The notes: generated by a model from the letters alone, not told the origin. Counted from the stretch's first letter, positions 49,216 to 62,037 are shown. The stretch: 64,000 bases of DNA from Sphagnum compactum (GCA_965153455.1 OZ234494.1:25101354-25165353); one strand, 5' to 3'. Numbers and translations: made by a program.

Positions 49216-52200
49216 GGACAGCATGGCATCAATGAAATTTTATTTTTCTCATTACATAAAAAATTGAAAAAACAAATATTGAACTTAACAATGGTATGAA
49301 ATTTTATTAGTAATACAACAAAGTAAGTTGATGGGGATCATGAATTTAAGTACATGTTTTTTATTAATTGATATAAATGAAAATTTGATGTAATTTTTCC
49401 AAGGCTTTTTCAATAAGCTTAAAAATCAAAAAGTTAATAAATGTTTTATTCAAACTTTGAATAGCATTTTTTTGAAAACTTGGAGGTTAAAATTTACATT
49501 TTTGAAAAGCCATTTTGGTTTTTTTTATGTTTGTTATAATTATTTGTTAATGTACTTAATAATGATGCATTTTGAATATTTTGAAAACTTGTGGGACACT
49601 ATAACATGTCAAGCTTATAAAATCAAATTTATTTGTTATAGTCAAATTAATATTTGTTTTTTTAAAATAGTCAATTGTAATTCTTCAACGATAATCATAA
49701 GTTTAACAATAACAACACTAACATGTTAGGTTATGAAAATTAAAAAAATGTAAACATTGATTGAATCACAATTGTTTTGTTATGTGATCTCACTAAAAAG
49801 AATGAAAAAAACCCTATAATTTATATATTATTATTGTAATATATTGATATGTTAGTTTGTTAGTCTTAAACTAAGTTTGGGGTTCATATCCCCACATGTT
49901 TTCAACATAAAATAATTAACAATAAAAATGAATACACAACTCTCCTTGGAATATAAACAAAATTTGAAATTTTTGTAGGATTTTCAAATCCAAAATGATT
50001 TTTTAAAGTCTTTTTTAAAAAATTACATCATTTTTTAACCATGTAAATGGTTTGAAACATTTTATCACAAACATATTAATTGTAATTTAATTCAATAAGT
50101 TGATACAAACAAGGATTTTTTTTATATTCATAAGTTGTCAACTTATAACTCTCAACACTAAAATTTGACGAAATAAACACAAGGAGAAAAAAAAAGTTTT
50201 TATAACTTTTATTCGAACTTCCAAATGTTCATTATTACATAAATTAAACTAAATTGAAAGGAATGATGACTAAATTAAGGTTGTATTTTGATTAAAACCT
50301 AACATAATATGCGAACAAAAATAATTCATATTATAACCCCCTACAAAGCAAATTGACAATTTTTTAAAGTATTAAAAAAAATTATGCAAAAAAATCTATC
50401 ACGAGCACAAAAATAATCGAATTTACGAGATTTTTTTAATTATGATGAAAATAAAGGTAGGGTTAATTTTAAATCCAGATCATGAAACAGAAAAAAATAG
50501 AAACATGACAGGTGAAAACAAAAATTCAATAAGATTTTACTACAAAAACAAAACAAGAATATAATAAGGTTGTGAGAAGAAAATGTATCAAAAATTGATG
50601 TTGAACACACTAAAGGTAATGAAATAATTTTAAAATGTTTCCAACCTACATGTCGCCCATGTGCACCCATGAGTGACCATGAATGACCCATGAATGGCCC
50701 ATGTGTGACCCATGTGTGAATTAAGAATTAACAAAAAATGAATTGAGAATTAACTAGAAGTGAAATAAAAGTTAAGTATAAAGGAATTAGGTGTTAATTA
50801 CAAACGAACCAAAAATAAATTAAAAGTGAATTAAAAATGAACTACGATTTAACTTGAAACTAGCTAAAATTGAACTAAAACTAAATTACGAATTAAATAT
50901 AAGTTCATTTCAAGTCATGGATGAACATTCATATGAATGAACTCCATGGGATTTATGATAGTTTTACATTAGGTTGTAATATTTTAAATGATTTTAATGT
51001 AAACATGTTAAAAAAACATTTTGTCATTAAAATAAATAAATGATTATATGCAACATTATAAGTTCACATTGATTTTTTTGTATAAGACAAAAGTTTATCA
51101 GCAGATTAGACCCTTCTCCTGCATAAAATATCACTGTGGTAGTGACTTTATAAAAGGAAAACATTACAATGATAGGGACAATGAAAAGGGACATGCTAAT
51201 GGATAATTTTCACCCAATGGAAGTTATTTTTAACAAGCCAAATTGCACATAATCACATCCCTTGGTTTGATTTGTCGTTCGCACGAGAGCCAACAAGCAT
51301 TTCGATCGCGACACGAATCGTATTCAAAGATCAACCTGAATTGTAAGATCTTTTGCGCGGCTCCTGCGTCCTATTCCTTCTGCCCAACATCGAGTATGCC
51401 GTGTTTATGAGCAAATCTTGGCAACATGCCTTTCTTTGTTGAAAAACATGGCAGTACACAACAATTTTTTGCTTCTCCTTAATTTATTTTTCTTTTGAAT
51501 TTAAATGAGTTCAATTTTGACATTAATGTGCAGTTGTTGTTTTGGGAGTTGACCAATTTGGTGAGGGTGTCTAATGTGGTTGATCTGCAATGAACATGTT
51601 GTTATTGAAGGTCCTAGAACATAAATTTGACCCTTATTAACATTAAAATTATTCACCATTTTTATTTTTCCTTTAAAGTTAAGTTTCCTATTCGGTGTTG
51701 TAGTTTTTAAACTATATGTATGTATATTAGTGAGCTATTCTGGATGCCATTTGTCAAGTTCATTTTTAGGTTGATTGCCAAGTGTTAGATAAAAGATTTA
51801 CCATTCAAGAACACGTATCTGTTAACCATATGTCTACATATTTTATATCTTATTAATGTTACCACTCACAGTTTGTTGTTCCATTTTCTACGATGTTTGC
51901 AAAAAACTATTTCTCTATTGTGTTCTTTTTTTTTAAAAATTGTGTAAGTTATTATTCTTGCAACATCATTGCGACATCAATGAACAATTTTTTTTTAACC
52001 CAATGAAAAACCAAAATATTCAAAGGAAAAAAATAATGAAATCACATTAAGAACATCTTGTCATAACTTGTTGGATTATCAATCATGGGCCATAAAACAA
52101 AACATAAATGAATAATATGTTTAAAAGAATTAAAAATTTTAATATTACATGTGATATGATCACATTGTATGAATTTCATAAATAAATTTTGAGTTACTAT

Positions 52201-54260
52201 GACATACTAGACTTTTGAAATGCCAAAAACCCAACGTCACAATCCATATCATTTGATTATGGATTCATTATATTTACAAAAATGCTTAGTTGAATGATTT
52301 TTTATATATTAAAAATAACGTGATGTCAAAAATACAAGGAAAACAATTTTGAATTTTTTTGAAAACTATAAATTGAAATATACAATGAAATATGGATTTT
52401 TTTATAAAATCCTTTATTCATTTTGAATTGATAATTCAACTTCTCATTTTTCAAATGTTAATTTTTGATACAATTATTTGTAGTTGATCAAGTTTTTTTT
52501 TTAAATTAGAAAAATAATCTTGCCATATGACTTGTGCAATATAATTTATTCTATTACAGTGTAAAATGAGTTTTTATGTTAACACTAGTATAAACTCCAT
52601 GTATGTTGGAAAATATTCCACCTTAGTGTGCTTTTTACCCAAAAATGCAACGATCTTTTATAAAATGCATAATGATTTTCAATTCACATATATGGAATAA
52701 TATGTTTTGGACAACATATTGATAATGAAATAAAATATATATAGTGAATTAATCATGAATCAATATATTTCCTATTCAAATTATTAAACTATTTACTTAA
52801 ATTGTCCTTACTATAACTTTTGTGCTTCATAAATGTGTCCTTCATGGGACTTTTGTGTGTCAACATAAAAAAAAATTTGAAATGTATTTAGCTTTTGATT
52901 CCTCCAAAAAACTTATCATAGCCAATTAGATATATTTTTAGATTGTTGTACACACAAAGTATTTTTAAAATATATTTGCTTACAAGCAACATAATTTAAT
53001 ATAAGTTCTTAAATTTTTTTTAACATTGGATATGTCAAATTTTATTAGATGCCATTAGAACTTACCTAATTTAATTCCTAAACCAATTTTTTTTTTTTCA
53101 TCAATTAATATAATACATGGATAGCTAAGATCTTGAAATTGCACCAATTACATGACAAGAACTTTCATTTGCAAATCTTTTAAATAATACAACTCAATTG
53201 TCTCAACCAAGTGATCCACACCTAGGATCTTAAGACAAAGAACCATCGAAACTAAAAAAGCACTGACAAATTAATTACAATTGTTTAATAATTGCCCTCA
53301 AAGTTGAGCTTATTTATGAAGGTTGTCCAAAAGCTACATTTGAAAGATATTGAATGAAGATGTAACCATCTTTGCTTGGTTTGCATAAAAAAAGTTGTCA
53401 ATCATCATTATTGGTTGCATTGACTATTGAATCTCTTACCCTAGGAACAACAATTGGGACAAATTGCAAAAACCATATAACAAATGTTCAACTTCTTATG
53501 TTTATGATTGATTTTGACAACATTGTTCCTTGTGTTCCAATGGATTTGATAGATTGTAATTACTTTCAATGGCCTATAGTATTCTCTTTTGTGAGAAACA
53601 AAATATGATAACATTTGCAAACATTAAGCCTTGCAATCTTTTACTATCATATGTAAACCATAAAAAATAATACATCTTCCTACCTAGACATGTATGCTAT
53701 CTAACGTAAAAGAAGACCCTAGCTTCATGTATTTTCTCATGTCAATAAGTTTTTGTACACGCATATCAGAAGAAAAAAACATTTCACTCAATAGATCGTT
53801 TCTAATACACTTCTATTGATGTGATAAAATAATTTGAAACCCTCAAACACACAAGTGATCGTTAACTTCACAATCGTCAAGAATAGACACATGAATAATG
53901 TAGCTTTCCTTTTACCCAAATATGTCATATTCATTGACAAAACCATTGACAAAATAATATTCATGTCATGGCCAACATGTGTCATCATGTGACACCCGTA
54001 TTGTTCAAATGGTATGTGATACATATCATGATGAACAATTTCACCAAAATTTTCCCTTCTTATTTTTCTAGTTTGGAACTTGGACACTTACTACTAACCA
54101 GCAAAACCATAGCAACATTGGTTGCCTAAATTCTTAGTTCATGTATTAAGGCCTCTCAGTTTTGAACAATTTTCGGATGACTAATTTACCGAGTGACTCA
54201 ATTGATATTGGAATTTAGTTGGCTATGAGTAAAATCTGCTGTAAAATAAACCAAGATCCA
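49216..54260. other. Very AT-rich intergenic DNA
   Basis: No coding signal was found. At 50640-50720 units like ACCCATGAATG repeat every 10-11 bp, and at 50715-50920 units like GTGAATTAAAAATGAAC repeat every 15-20 bp. A small GC-richer island at about 51270-51410 (TCGATCGCGACACG, TTTTGCGCGGCTCCTGC) stands out, but no frame in it is convincing. Confidence 0.5.
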
Positions 54261-54286
54261 CTTGCAAGGTAGTTTCAAAACCACAA

Positions 54287-54623
54287 CCACTTGCAAGATG
54301 GACAAATCCCAACCCCATTTTGGGCATTGGATTAAACTGAAATTTCATAGGTGAGTCATTTTAAGAACGAAAATAGGAAGACACATACCTATGAAATTGC
54401 AGAGAAGCCTCCACAGCGACAATTTGAAGGTAACATAACATTGAGTGCAGTCATAAAACCTTATGATAGTGGCTCACAAAATGTCAGATCGTCACCTTCA
54501 TCTTCATCACAAATAGCAATGAGGAGCTGCCATGACTACCCATTGACTGCACCAGCTCCCAATGGTGGTGTAGATAATAAATACTCATCCACCCAAAATC
54601 ATTATACACTATCTGCGTCCTGA
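54287..54623 (+). other. Possible small coding segment of unknown identity
   Basis: A frame ending at TGA 54621-54623 reads ENRKTHTYEIAEKPPQRQ, then Ser-rich text and DYPLTAPAPNGGVDN. The exon could begin at an acceptor near 54367. A nearby ATG at about 54298 begins MDKSQPHFGHW, which recalls the PxFGxW core of RIN4/NOI-domain proteins, but the rest of that domain is absent. It could be a fragment of such a gene or chance; composition changes from AT desert to genic here. Confidence 0.25.
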
Positions 54624-55468
54624 GTTTCTGTCACATTTCCAGAAGCAACAGGAAGACTCAGTCATGATGTTGGCTAGAACTCAAAAGACATAGCTAATTA
54701 AAAAAGTCAATAATATCCTAACACAAGCTGCAACAAGCTTGTGAGGGTAAGATTCATCTCATTTTAGCTTGTGCCTGTAAATCTAATTTAAAGGCACAGA
54801 GAGATCCACATAGAGGGTAGTAGTTGGGGCCTTCTGAAACCTGAACACATCCTTTTAGGTCATGTGTCAATATTAGAGAACACATGTGAGATTCAAATGC
54901 ATATGACAGATTTCTTACTAAAAAAAATAAAGATCATATCTTGAGAATTGGGGTCAATGCCAACTGGTGGGATTGTAAGCATTCATAACCTCTGAGATAA
55001 TTGCATGGATGTACAGCACACAAGATTACACAAGATTGCCAAACAAAAGGAAATCAATCAAAGAATGAGTTTGCAAACAGACCTGTCACTTGTAGTATTG
55101 CAGCATATCCAACAAGTTCTTGCTATTGTGACATGAGAATTGAAGAAAATCTGTCAAGATCTCACTGCCCAAATGTTCTTTGAACCTGCCTCCAGACATA
55201 ACATCACCAACTTACTTTAATTGATGCTTTGAGTATGACGAGTGCTTAAGTGACTCAGAATTCCAAATGCATTACTTGCAAACTCAAGAAAATCACAGTT
55301 GATATTCCTTTCAAATATCTTGAACGGTCTGAGTAATAATGAGCAGCCATGGCAAAGATGGATTTAGGTAATCAAACAAGTCCTCTCAGATAGCATTTCA
55401 TAGTGTAACATGGGTATGCTGTGAACTCTTACCTAATTTAGTGTTACCGAGAAGACAGAAAATGGCAG
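54624..55468. other. Intergenic DNA with no recognised feature
   Basis: Composition is intermediate and genic-looking, but no frame, repeat or RNA gene could be supported. It is the 3' side of the decayed PPR gene. Confidence 0.5.
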
Positions 55469-55950
55469 TCACCAATTATCCCTGCAAGAACATAGGCCAT
55501 CCTAAAAGTGATGAAAGCAATGGGTATCCCTTACTGCAACAGTTGCCTGACAATCTTTGCACCGGACTTGGTGTCTGAGTGGCAGTCACCACACACCTGC
55601 AAGTTCTTGAAAATCTGGAAAGGCGTTGCAGGAGGTGTGCCAATGAACCCAAATGTATTGGCCACCTTCTCACTATGATGACACAATCAGATAACCTTCT
55701 CTTCTGCCTCTGCATCATGCAAGGAAATATGGCATATACCCAACATCATTCATCTGCTTCAAAAGTCCAACTGATTCTGCACAGATTTCAGCCATTTGTG
55801 AATGTTCTGGTCCTCAACTTCAAGTGTATGCCCCTTGTCACTCATATCAACATCTCCACTCTAGATGTTTCTTCACACCCCTTTCCAATCTCTGTTGTTG
55901 AACACTCTTCACTGAGATCCAATCTGCTAGCGTCAGCATAGATGTCCGAT
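55469..55950 (-). pseudogene. Decayed E/DYW domain of the adjoining PPR gene
   Basis: Downstream of the TGA that ends the PPR frame, DYW landmarks follow in correct order but in changing frames. They are SDIYADASRLDLS, then VQQQRLERGVKK, EHSQMAEI and LKQMNDVGYMP, then LCHHSEK (the HxE deaminase motif), FQIFKNLQVCGDCH (zinc Cys pair), and finally VRDTHCFHHF and CSCRDNW followed by a stop. There is a one-base insertion right after GNSAG, at least two further frame changes and several in-frame stops, for example TGA before LCHHSEK. The domain would normally deaminate cytidines in organelle RNA; here it cannot be made as one chain. Confidence 0.88.
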
Positions 55951-57943
55951 TCAGCTGGAATGGCCAGCTGAATTGCCACAGTCCAATTCAAGAACTTGTT
56001 TTGCAATGTGGTCAACCATTTCCACACTACCATAAACTCTGCAAGCACTAAGCAATGCCATCCATACAGAAGCATTTGGTTCGCAGTGCATTTCCTTCAT
56101 CAAATCTTCTGCGTCATGCAGATGCCCTGCACGGCCATGGAGATCAACCATGCATGCATAGTGCTCCACTGCTGCAGGAATACTGTACACTAAACACATG
56201 GATTCAAAGTAGTGCAGGCCTTCATCCCTTAGCCCTGCGTGGCCACAAGCTGAGAGAAGAGCAATGAAAGTGACCTTATCCATGTCTACACCTTCATGAC
56301 ACATCTGCTCAAAACATCCAAGAGCTTGCTGAGCACACCCATGCATAGCACATCCTCCAAGCATGGCATTCCAAGAAATAGTAGTATGTATTGGTATCCT
56401 ATTGAACACCCTCCAAGCATCTTCCAAGCTCCCACATTTGGCATACATGTTAATGAGACTACTACTGACAAATGCATCAGATTCACAACTGCTTTCAATG
56501 ATCTGTTCATGAACATGCCTGCCTTCTTCAAGTGCAGCTACACTAGCACATGCATTCAGCATCCCCAGAAAGGTGGCAGGCACTGGCTGCACCCCTTCAT
56601 GCTGCATTTGTTGAGATAGTTCTAATGCCTTCTGGCCTTGCCCGCATTTCACATATCCTAGAATCATTGTACTCCAGGAGACAACATCACGAGTGGGCAT
56701 CTTGTCGAACACTCTCTGCGCATCCTCAATGCTCCCACATTTGGCATACATGTTGATGAGACTACTAGCCACAAAGATATCAGACTCACAACCACTTTGA
56801 ATAGTCTGTTCATGAACACGCTTGCCATCTTCCAGTACTGATAAAGTAGCACAGGCATTCAGCAAACCCACAAAGGTGAGAGGCCCTGGCTTCACCCCTT
56901 CATGTTGCATCTGTTGATATAGTTCCAATGCCTTCTGGCCCTGACCACATTTCACAAGTCCCAGAATCATGGCATTCCAAGCGACCACATTGCGAATGGG
57001 AATCCTGTTAAATACTCTCCAAGCATCCTCAATGCTCCCACATTTTGCATACATGTCAACAAGGCTACTAGCCACAAAAACATCAGACTCACAGCCACTT
57101 TGAATGATGCGTTCATGAACACACTTGCCTTCTTTAAGTGCTGCTACACTAGCACATGCATTTAACACCCCCACGAAGGTGAGAGGGACTGGCTGAACTC
57201 CTTCTCTTTCCATTTTTTGATATAGTTCCAATGCCTTCTGCCCTTGCCCACATCTCACATGTCCCATTATCATGGCATTCCAAGAGACCACATCATGTGA
57301 AGGTATCCTGTTAAAGACTCTCCATGCATCCTCAATACTCCCACACTTTGCATACATATTAACTAAACTACTACCCACATAGAGATTTGACTCAAAGCCA
57401 CTTTGGATGACCTGTGTATGAATACATCTGCCCTCTTCAAGTGCTTGTAAATTTGCACATGCCTTGAGCACATGAACAAATGTGAAACTGTCTGGAATTA
57501 TGTTACTTTGTTGCATTTGTTGGAAAAGCTCCAATGTCTTCTCAAATTGGCCAGCCTTAGCATATCTTGCAAACCTTGAGTTCCAATGGGAAATGTTCAA
57601 TTTTAGAGTCCTGGGTGCCATTGCTGCCAACCTTGCTTCTACCCATGGGGGCTTCAATCTACCATCAAGCCAAAGAGCCGCTTGTGTCTTCTTATGTGTG
57701 AAATCAGGATAACTTGCAGTGACCTATGACCAGAAACCAAAATCCAGCTGATCAGTTGTGCACTGCTGACAGCTTACCAGAGGCCAGGCCATCATGAGAA
57801 CCAAGAACAGCGTTGTGACTTCCTTGATAAAAGAGAAATCATGAAAAAATTAATTTCATTTACCTTTGCTGTTCTGTGATCCCACCACTGCGAAGGATCT
57901 GAAAAGAATTCCAGCCAACGTTTCTCTACAATCCTTTTCTGGC
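55951..57943 (-). CDS. PLS-type pentatricopeptide repeat protein with an N-terminal OSB-like PDF motif, DYW lost
   Basis: Two exons are seen, 57943-57864 and 57723-55951, joined GT-AG in phase; a more upstream exon with the ATG is required and was not found. The PDF motif of organellar ssDNA-binding (OSB) proteins spans the join: EKRWLEFFSDPSQWWDHR, then YPDFTHKKTQAALWL and PPWVEARL. Without interruption the frame runs into PPRs from SHWNSRFARYAKAGQFEKTL on. The repeats form PLS triplets of about 101 aa with highly similar text (KCGSIEDAWRVFNRIP, GQGQKALELYQQMQ). The frame ends at GNSAGHSS because of a one-base insertion, just where the E motif should continue into DYW. If made from the internal ATG at 57621 the product is 556 aa. 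PLS proteins bind organelle RNA and guide C-to-U editing; without DYW this one would need a partner or be non-functional. Confidence 0.8.
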
Positions 57944-59079
57944 CTGCCACACACCACAGGAACTGCTGAAACCACCATACAACACCCCAAGGAACTCCCT
58001 TTCTTCACATCATGGACTGTGCTCAGAGTATGATTGATAATGAGAAGAGTATGTATCTACATAAAACTATTGAGTCCCAATCTGAAGAATACATTCAGAC
58101 TAAAAAAGAAGCTGAAGCAATTGCAGAGCATCACTTTCACCCATTCTCACAACAATCAAATTGTGGTGGGCAGCATTCACATCCAGAAGTCGAATGGAAC
58201 CTCTGCTCTTACAAGACATCATTGTTTCACTACAGCATACTTAATGCTTCATATTCACCATGATTGAAAACAGGGGATTACTCCTGCAATCATGTTGTTG
58301 CTTGTCATCTTGCAAACTTCTGGTCACATTTGTGCGGTATGATGCAAGATCACAGATACATCTTGCATGAATAATAATAATAATAATACTGGCATCTGAA
58401 TTTGATTAGAAACAGATGTTAACAGATGGGATTCCAGAAGCACATCAACCATAACTTTGTTCACTGTTAATATTCAAACACATAGATACCAACTTACCCA
58501 TGAAAGGATCTGCTGCTGTGCCAATTGGAAGATCCCTCAAAGAGCTGAGCATCCTGTGGCACCAATAAGAACCTGTTGCATGCATGAAATTGCCAAATTA
58601 CCTCAAAGACATTTGTTTGACACGAGGCTCTTTCAGCACCGCATTCAAATCCCATAATTGAATGAAGAGCAAAAAGCAGATAATCCATCTGAAATACTCA
58701 GCACAATAGATGGAAATCCCAGGAGAAATAGCAAGGCTTGAAGTGGAGCAGAAAATTTGAGAGTGGACCACAGCTGGGAGAACAAATTGTGATTCTTTCC
58801 CACACAGAATGACATGAATGTGAAGTCAGAAAGTACCTGTATTCATGTACCTGACAGACAGTTCCATTACCAATCTCGAAGGACCTGAGAAAGAAACATG
58901 ATTACTGGAGAGACTTTTTCCCACAGATAGACTAACTACTATAAGTTCTATTACAGAAGAAGTAATGAAGAGAGTGTTTCAACTCACTCCGAAGCCTTAA
59001 CAATCTGCACTTAGCAGGAGTGAGCTCTCGCAGTGCCATGACTATGAAGTAGCCAAGAAAAACCAGTTGATCCGGATTT
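57944..59079. other. Upstream region of the PPR gene
   Basis: It is expected to hold the 5' exon(s) of the minus-strand gene. Several plausible splice sites exist, for example an exon-like stretch about 58500-58555 ending in CATGG|GTAAGT on the minus strand. I could not find an OB-fold of an SSB/OSB protein or a convincing start. An (AAT)n run lies at about 58369-58388. Confidence 0.4.
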
Positions 59080-59545
59080 GGAGAAGCTTTTCATTTCTTC
59101 ATGGAGCACGATCATCCCAGTAATGAACACTTCCTGAATTCTGATACAAAGCAAAGCATGGTCCAGAAATTGATCTCCATGGCCAAACTCACACTCTCTC
59201 TGTCTCTCTCTCTCTCTCTCAAATGACAGAACAAAAGAGAAACCCTGAAACCCCAAACCTCAACCATGAATTTTTTTTTCCGAGAAACGTTTGATTTCTT
59301 CATTGGGCCCAATCATTCCAGTAACGAAAAGTTCTGAATGCTGACACAAAGCGAAGAATGGTCCGGAAATTGATCTCCATCGGCCTGTGCTCTCTCTCTC
59401 TCTCTCAATCCTCAAATGCAAGAACAAGAAAAAAAAAACCCTAAAATCTGAAACCTCAAGCACGAATGCTAGAAACTTTTCGTTTCTTCATGGGGCGGGA
59501 TTATTCCAGAAACGAACACTTCTGAATTTTGATACAAAGCGAAAC
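59080..59545. repeat. Tandem repeat of about 190-200 bp with CT tracts
   Basis: TTTCTTCAT and the following text (ATTCCAGTAA, AACACTTCTGAAT, ACAAAGC, GGTCC-GAAATTGATCTCCAT, a CT run, then AAACCC-TGAAACC) occur from 59094, 59295 and 59483. The third copy is cut short. The CT runs lie at about 59196-59220 and 59390-59406. The array lies upstream of the PPR gene and may carry its promoter. Confidence 0.8.
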
Positions 59546-59589
59546 TGGCAATTCAGGCCTTTCATAGGAGGAAAAGGCCTGAATTGCCA
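59546..59589. repeat. Perfect 17-bp hairpin
   Basis: TGGCAATTCAGGCCTTT (59546-59562) is exactly complementary to 59573-59589, with a 10-base loop. It directly follows the tandem array at 59080-59545. Confidence 0.9.
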
Positions 59590-59632
59590 ACATCCTACCT
59601 CATGTTTCAACAGGTAGCCAGAAAATAGAAGG

Positions 59633-59742
59633 TCCTTTAAATCCTTTTACTTTCATTTTTTGTTTGTAGCCAGACATGGCTACATCATCCTTAAAATCCC
59701 TCTACTTTCATAGTCTGTTTGTAGCCAAATTTGGCTAAGCAT
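59633..59742. repeat. 55-bp tandem duplication of a dispersed family
   Basis: TCCTT-AAATCC-T-TACTTTCAT and TGTTTGTAGCC occur at 59633 and 59688. The second copy carries AGCCAAATTTGGCTAAG followed by CATATGGATGAT, words also found at 23054 and 31680-31720. Confidence 0.75.
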
Positions 59743-61841
59743 CATATGGATGATCACAACTCGTGTTACATTAAAAATTTGAAAACATTACTCCATAAAT
59801 GACAATATGTATTACATTAGACTACCTATTCTAGGTCACAAAAAGCCTAATAATTTCAACAGCAAAAATTAAATTAATTTTGAAAATAATTTAATTATTC
59901 ATTTTCAATATGGAAGCTAACCCTAGGTTATGATAATTTGAAACCAATATTTTCTTTTAAATGAAAAATTTCAAAACAAAGGTTAGTTTTAGGAGTTTCA
60001 ATTGCAAGGGGACAAATGGGAAATTTTCCGAGATTATTATACCATAGTCCCTATTAGGTTCAGCAAGTCTCGAATAATTAATATATTTTGAGGATTCAAA
60101 CTTTTACACATGGATTTTTGAATTTTTGGGTTTGCAACATGTAATAAACATATATTAGTATTAGTAAGAGTGAAAGTTGAATCATATGTGTGTAGTAGTG
60201 CAAATTTCTAACAAAATGTTGTATGTTAGGTATTTCAAACTATAGGCATTTCATAATTGCCTTTTAAAATGTTATGCTATATGCAAAGCACAAGTTCTAC
60301 TTGATAATGTGCCCTCCATAAATACTTAGAATACCGTGCCATTTCTTTAAGCACCCACTAAAGCACCATCCATTGGAACCACATAAGTGCTCAAGTGAAC
60401 TTATACATCTAGGTCAAGATTTTCTTGGGAATTGTTTAAGAAGGAAGTTTCAATTTGCAACAAAGGTGAAGCAGAAAAGATTTGACATTATGGAAAAAAC
60501 AATATATATGATGACACCAAGATGTGTGTTGTGAAAATGGTACATTCATTGGGTGTGTGAGACTTCAGTTTGAGTAACCTATTTATAATATAAATTTAAT
60601 TGAAATTTTACTCTCATAGATCCAAACCCCCTTAAGCTACAATCTCACAACTTTTTGTATTGTAAAGGAGTATGTAAAGTATATATGCAATTGAGTATTA
60701 ATTCATCTTTTCTTTGAGCCCTAGTTTGACCATCTAGTCCTTGTCTCATTCCTTATTTGAGTGTAGTTGTAATGTGAGTGAAATTGGGTATCTTTTCAGA
60801 ATGAAATTGGGGTATCAGTTTGAAAGGTTTGCAAGACCTTATTTTGAGAAAACTATGAAACCTATGAACATTGAAATTGAGGGTGAAGTTCAAAACTTGG
60901 GATGGAATTCCTTGAAGACCGATTTAAATGAGAAAACTAGTTTGGTCTTCTACTTTAATTTCATTTGTATTACTTTCATCCCCAGTTTTGATAAAATTGA
61001 GGCCTAGTAACCCCAATTTGGGATATTTTTCTAATGTTTGGTGAATTTTTGAACTTCACGCTATAAAGAGAGCCTAAAACAACTATTGTAAATTGATTGT
61101 AGTAACCTCACCACAACCAATGTTGACATTTCTTTCGCAAACATGCAACCAACACCAAAGCATGAAAAGAACAATATTCTTTTAGAATACCATATAATCA
61201 CAAAGAGGTTCAAGAAAACTGAATGGAGGTGAAATTTGGTGGCCAATCTCAAGTTTTGGGGTAGCAATAGTAGATTAAATTGTATTTTTTCTGATTTCTA
61301 GGTTATAAAGGTTGTTCTAGTTGTTTTTTAAAGTTATTTAAGGTATTAAGAGTACAATTTTTTTTGGGTGCAAAATTTTGCCACATTGCATTTGTTTCTA
61401 TTCCAATATTCTTCTCTTTTCTTAAATCACCAAATTCGCACAAAAGATTTCCCACATTTGGATTTTGATTTTAGTTTGCCAGCATTTTTTAACTAGTTTT
61501 TTAAATTATTTAGACATGTTCTAAAAATATGTTTCCGTTTAATGTTAAATGGTTCTTGGGATGCTAGTCAATCACACAATCCCTAATTGTGAACATCAAT
61601 TTTTTTTTTCAATTTTGTCAAGTAGGTGGACTAGCAATCATCCACACAAGAGGAATGAGTCAAATATAGCTAGAGGTTAGGCAAGAAAGTAGTCTATTTT
61701 GTTTTCCAAATCCCACTTTGTATTGGCAACCTCCAAGAGAATTTGTTACAAAGCTTACTTTCTATTGTTATAAGGTATTGTGTATTGTAAGTGGCAGGAC
61801 TTTGTTTTCAAATGGCAAAGTGGTAACATTTGGATGTCAAT

Positions 61842-61975
61842 AGCATGACACAAATGACATGTATGCATGATATATAATCACGAGATATAATCATGTCATA
61901 AATGCAATGCATTTGCATGCATGAGAATTCTCATGACATGACATAATCATATATACATGTTTGTGTCATGTCATG
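61842..61975. repeat. Imperfect long palindrome
   Basis: CATGACACAAATGACATGTA and following bases at 61844-61871 are complementary to 61946-61970, apart from a 3-base insertion and two mismatches. The centre is itself rich in self-complementary words (ATGCAATGCATTTGCATGCAT, GAGAATTCTC). It may be a foldback element. Confidence 0.75.
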
Positions 61976-62037
61976 TTACATGTTTGTGTCTAACTTTGTA
62001 ACATGCTATTTTTTCCCCCTTTTTTTGGGGTCTGAAC

